Origin: an uncultured Oscillospiraceae bacterium
GTDB lineage: Bacteria > Bacillota > Clostridia > Oscillospirales > Oscillospiraceae
Assembly: GCA_947629245.1 (NCBI GenBank)
Contig: CANRDC010000005.1
Location: forward strand, 1 to 64,000
Reading direction: 5' to 3'
Length of the DNA: 64,000 bases
Shown: positions 61,910 through 64,000 of the stretch, piece after piece
Numbering within the stretch: position 1 is the first letter of the stretch
Layout: each line of letters begins with the position of its first letter
The notes under the pieces: generated by a model
Told to the model about the DNA's origin: nothing
The model's database searches: none
The model's input: the letters and a program-made list of their open reading frames with translations, nothing else
Position numbers and translations under genes: made by a program

Positions 61910-62740
61910 ATGGTCAAGAACATATTAATATTAGGCGCGAGCGGAACAGTTGGCGCCGCGGTATTCAAACGTTTTTCCCGCGATAAGAACTTTAATACTG
62001 TTGGGACCTATTTTTCTGCCGTTCAAGGAAAAACTTCATCATTTATACATTTTTCCGTTGAGTTTCCCAATGATATCTGTTCCATTTTAAAGCAAGTCCG
62101 CCCTGATATCGTTATATCCGCTCTGCGCGGGAACTATGATAAACAATTGGCCGCTCATGAGAACGCGGCAAAATATCTGATGGCGAACGGCGGCAGATTG
62201 ATCTATCTTTCTACTGTGAACGTATTTGACGGCAGCTGTGATCGTCCGCATCATGAAGAAGACGTCCGAATTTCAAATAGTGATTATGGGCAGTTTAAGA
62301 TACAATGTGAAGATCTATTGCGGGATCGGATGGGTGACCGGGCAATACTGATCAGGCTTCCTTTTGTTTGGGGGAGGAATTCTCCAAGGTTTCAAGAGGT
62401 AAAGGCCGGATGTGAAAAAGGACAACAGGAGGTTTACACTGATTTATTTAGTAATCATGTATCAGACTTGCAGATCGCCCAAACGCTCCAATGGATGATC
62501 TATGAGAATAAGGGCGGGATCTTTCATGTTGGGACCTCGGACGTGATAAGCTATCAGCGCTTTGTTGAACAGCTGATCGAGACTGCGGGTATGAAGCTAC
62601 CTCAGTTTGTATTTCGGCGAGGACCTGGGATAATGGCAGCAATAAGCGGCCGAAAAGATATACCCGTTATGTTAAAATGGACTACCGGGAAGCTGATCCA
62701 GTATCTCTGCGGCAGCACAGGGCGATCGGCGTCGTCATGA
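61910..62740 (+). CDS. RmlD-like SDR (NAD(P)-dependent nucleotide-sugar reductase or epimerase)
   Basis: The 276-residue protein has the Rossmann motif GASGTVG (about 8-14), RPDIVISAL, and the RLIYLSTVNVFDG segment (about 93-105). A YGQFKIQCEDLL segment supplies the Tyr-x3-Lys-like pair (Y-G-Q-F-K), and IRLPFVWG follows. This resembles dTDP-4-dehydrorhamnose reductase (RmlD) and related extended SDRs that finish deoxy-sugar synthesis. No rml genes are near. The start is the ATG at 61910 (GGTGGGAAT). Codon use is AT-richer than the upstream genes, which suggests transfer. Confidence 0.8.
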   Translation: MVKNILILGASGTVGAAVFKRFSRDKNFNTVGTYFSAVQGKTSSFIHFSVEFPNDICSILKQVRPDIVISALRGNYDKQLAAHENAAKYLMANGGRLIYLSTVNVFDGSCDRPHHEEDVRISNSDYGQFKIQCEDLLRDRMGDRAILIRLPFVWGRNSPRFQEVKAGCEKGQQEVYTDLFSNHVSDLQIAQTLQWMIYENKGGIFHVGTSDVISYQRFVEQLIETAGMKLPQFVFRRGPGIMAAISGRKDIPVMLKWTTGKLIQYLCGSTGRSASS

Positions 62741-63044
62741 TGAGCCGATCAGTTCAAGTAAATTCCGGTTTATTTTTGTCACACTCTGAAACACTTATGC
62801 TTCCAAGGAGTTTCGCTTTCAAAGATTTAAAATAGCATGGATTTTCCCTTGTTTTTGCCCTTATGAGCCGAAACAGGGGAAATTTCCCTGCCAAAATATT
62901 AAACTGCTTTTCGAACGGTAATAGCCCTCAGCGCTTGATAGCGAAATACACCCCTTGCACAAGCCCCGGCTTTGTGCAAGACGTATTTCAAGTCGCACAT
63001 AAACGATCAATACAAATGACGCAACCTATGAATACTCATTGAAC
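62741..63044. other. AT-rich intergenic region with one hairpin
   Basis: No gene seen. CTTGCACAA pairs with TTGTGCAAG (62954-62980), similar to the arm core of the type II palindromic repeats. A 24-base sequence at 62843-62866 recurs at 63706. Confidence 0.5.
62843..62866 (+). repeat. Direct repeat, left copy, flanking the YdcF-like gene
   Basis: It starts TTCCCTTGTTTTTGCCCTT and ends ATGAG. The copy at 63706-63729 differs at one base (GTGAG). The two lie 863 bp apart in the same orientation, on either side of the minus-strand gene 63045-63644. Confidence 0.75.
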
Positions 63045-63644
63045 TTACAATATGTACTGCTTAATATCCCCAACAAATTGATCACCGCACCGAGCCAATT
63101 CGCCAAGAACACGGTCTATTCCTGCTTCGCTTTTATACCAATTATCTTTTGTGATGTTATAACAATACACGGGGCACACTTTTATGTCCACGTTAGGAAA
63201 AGCCATTTGGTATAGCATAAGACACCTGCGGGCGTGAAACGCTTTACAGACAATCAGCGCTGTTTTTATTTCAATGCCCGCCCTGTTAACGGTCTTTCGT
63301 GAAAGAAAGGCGTTATCACGGGTGTGACCGGACTGATCTTCTCCGATAATTGCAGAGGCCGGTATGCCATTTTTCAAAAATACGTCTGTAAAGAATTCAC
63401 AGTCGGATTGATAATCTCCGCTGTATATGTCTGCTTTTGAGCGAACTCCCGGCCATTTATCACGTTTCACGCTGATCCCACCTGAAGGAATAAGCCACTT
63501 TGCATAGCCCTGATTGTACAATTCGGCAGCGTATTCAGGTTGTTCAGGATGTGAGCCGCCGGGCAGGAAAATAGCATCAACCTTTTCAGGTTTATCAGAT
63601 ACAAATATAAAGTTTGATATATCAGAAATGATACGAGTATTCAT
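63045..63644 (-). CDS. YdcF/DUF218-family protein
   Basis: The 199-residue protein matches the DUF218 pattern: KVDAIFLPGGSHPEQPEYAAELYNQGYAKWLIPSGG (about 21-56), then ESQ-like SGHTRDNAFLSRKTV (about 104-118), and ALIVCKAFHARRCLMLYQMAFP (about 127-148). Family members (SanA, ElyC, YdcF) are linked to envelope or cofactor binding, yet this copy has no membrane helix, so it is probably cytosolic. GAGGAG before the ATG at 63644 sets the start. The gene is AT-rich and flanked by 24-base direct repeats, signs of recent arrival. Confidence 0.8.
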   Translation of the reverse strand: MNTRIISDISNFIFVSDKPEKVDAIFLPGGSHPEQPEYAAELYNQGYAKWLIPSGGISVKRDKWPGVRSKADIYSGDYQSDCEFFTDVFLKNGIPASAIIGEDQSGHTRDNAFLSRKTVNRAGIEIKTALIVCKAFHARRCLMLYQMAFPNVDIKVCPVYCYNITKDNWYKSEAGIDRVLGELARCGDQFVGDIKQYIL

Positions 63645-63705
63645 TAGCCCACGCTCCTCAATCATTACGATTTATTCTGCATTATAACTTGTTAGCGAAT
63701 TTTGC

Positions 63706-63729
63706 TTCCCTTGTTTTTGCCCTTGTGAG
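63706..63729 (+). repeat. Direct repeat, right copy
   Basis: Second copy of the 24-base sequence at 62843; one mismatch. It lies just upstream of the small ORF at 63754. Confidence 0.75.
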
Positions 63730-63753
63730 ATATAATGGCAAGGATAATCTTAA

Positions 63754-63909
63754 ATGAAACCGTATAAAGCAATAAGGTGGTCGGATTGCGACAAATCCTT
63801 TATTTTCAAGGCTTCACATGGATTTTATTATCACCCTGTAACGAGCGGTAATAGTCTATGTTTTCGGAAAATTCAAATCCCCGTTTTATGGGACGATATT
63901 CTAAGCTAA
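63754..63909 (+). CDS. Possible 51-residue protein
   Basis: ATG at 63754, with AAGGA nine bases upstream, starts a 51-codon frame (MKPYKAIRWSDCDKSFIFKA to PVLWDDILS). It is basic and aromatic-rich, with no known domain, and is followed 38 bases on by a terminator. It could be a real small gene or a chance frame in AT-rich DNA. Confidence 0.35.
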   Translation: MKPYKAIRWSDCDKSFIFKASHGFYYHPVTSGNSLCFRKIQIPVLWDDILS

Positions 63910-63946
63910 AACTTAATATCCGCCGCCACCGGCGACATAGAGAGCA

Positions 63947-63980
63947 GGAAACCACAAAATGGTTTCCCGCTTTTCTTTTT
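63947..63980 (+). terminator. Terminator at the window end
   Basis: GGAAACC pairs with GGTTTCC around ACAAAAT, then CGCTTTTCTTTTT. Confidence 0.75.
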
Positions 63981-64000
63981 GACAGGGGAGTCTGCAGCTC

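Overview
The window is chromosomal DNA from a GC-rich, Gram-positive anaerobic Firmicute, most likely a gut Oscillospiraceae/Ruminococcaceae lineage (Flavonifractor/Intestinimonas/Lawsonibacter-like). This is inferred from the strong AGGAGG-type ribosome sites, GC-rich third codon positions, the DnaD/DnaI-type replication pair, sortase-type surface anchoring, a phosphate acetyltransferase gene and a DUF1292 gene. No database search was possible. No tRNA, rRNA, CRISPR array, integrase or complete transposase was seen.

Layout. 0-9 kb: dnaK end, dnaJ, a PMT-family membrane glycosyltransferase, a PHP phosphatase, rpiB, a DUF4015-like exported glycosidase, and a LytTR response regulator facing (convergent with) its GHKL kinase. 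9.4-17 kb: one gene for a 2547-residue surface protein built of about 19 Ig-like modules, preceded by what looks like a LytTR binding site. 17-23.3 kb: clpB, a ribbon-helix-helix protein, an Lsa-type ABC-F gene behind a leader peptide and attenuator, and two small HTH regulators. 23.4-43.4 kb: housekeeping genes (dnaD/dnaI pair, PHP phosphoesterase, U32 protein, maf-mreC-mreD-PBP2, MgsA-like, hisS, aspS, comM, thiI, M29 aminopeptidase, cinA, GT2, tadA). 43.5-46.6 kb: an AT-rich island bounded by about 120-bp direct repeats that are copies of the 3' end of an anti-sigma-like gene. 46.6-54.2 kb: ECF sigma/anti-sigma pair, pta, XRE-lepA, and an SH3b-NlpC/P60 wall hydrolase. 54.3-61.9 kb: class A PBP with a repeat stalk and a Cys-rich tail, DUF1292, a probable 6S RNA, the KDPG aldolase/KDG kinase operon, and a lipoprotein. 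61.9-64 kb: AT-rich accessory genes (SDR, YdcF-like, small ORF).

Themes. Much of the content concerns the cell envelope: glycosyltransferases, elongasome proteins, two PBPs, a wall hydrolase, sortase-anchored and secreted proteins, a two-component system and an ECF system. Palindromic intergenic elements of 100-150 bp, all with one shared internal plan, recur six times. The best candidates for new biology are the LytTR-controlled giant adhesin with its four-domain higher-order repeat, the repeat-bounded island with a secreted anti-sigma ectodomain paralogue and two orphan peptidoglycan-binding proteins, the Cys-rich PBP tail, and the ABC-F attenuator.
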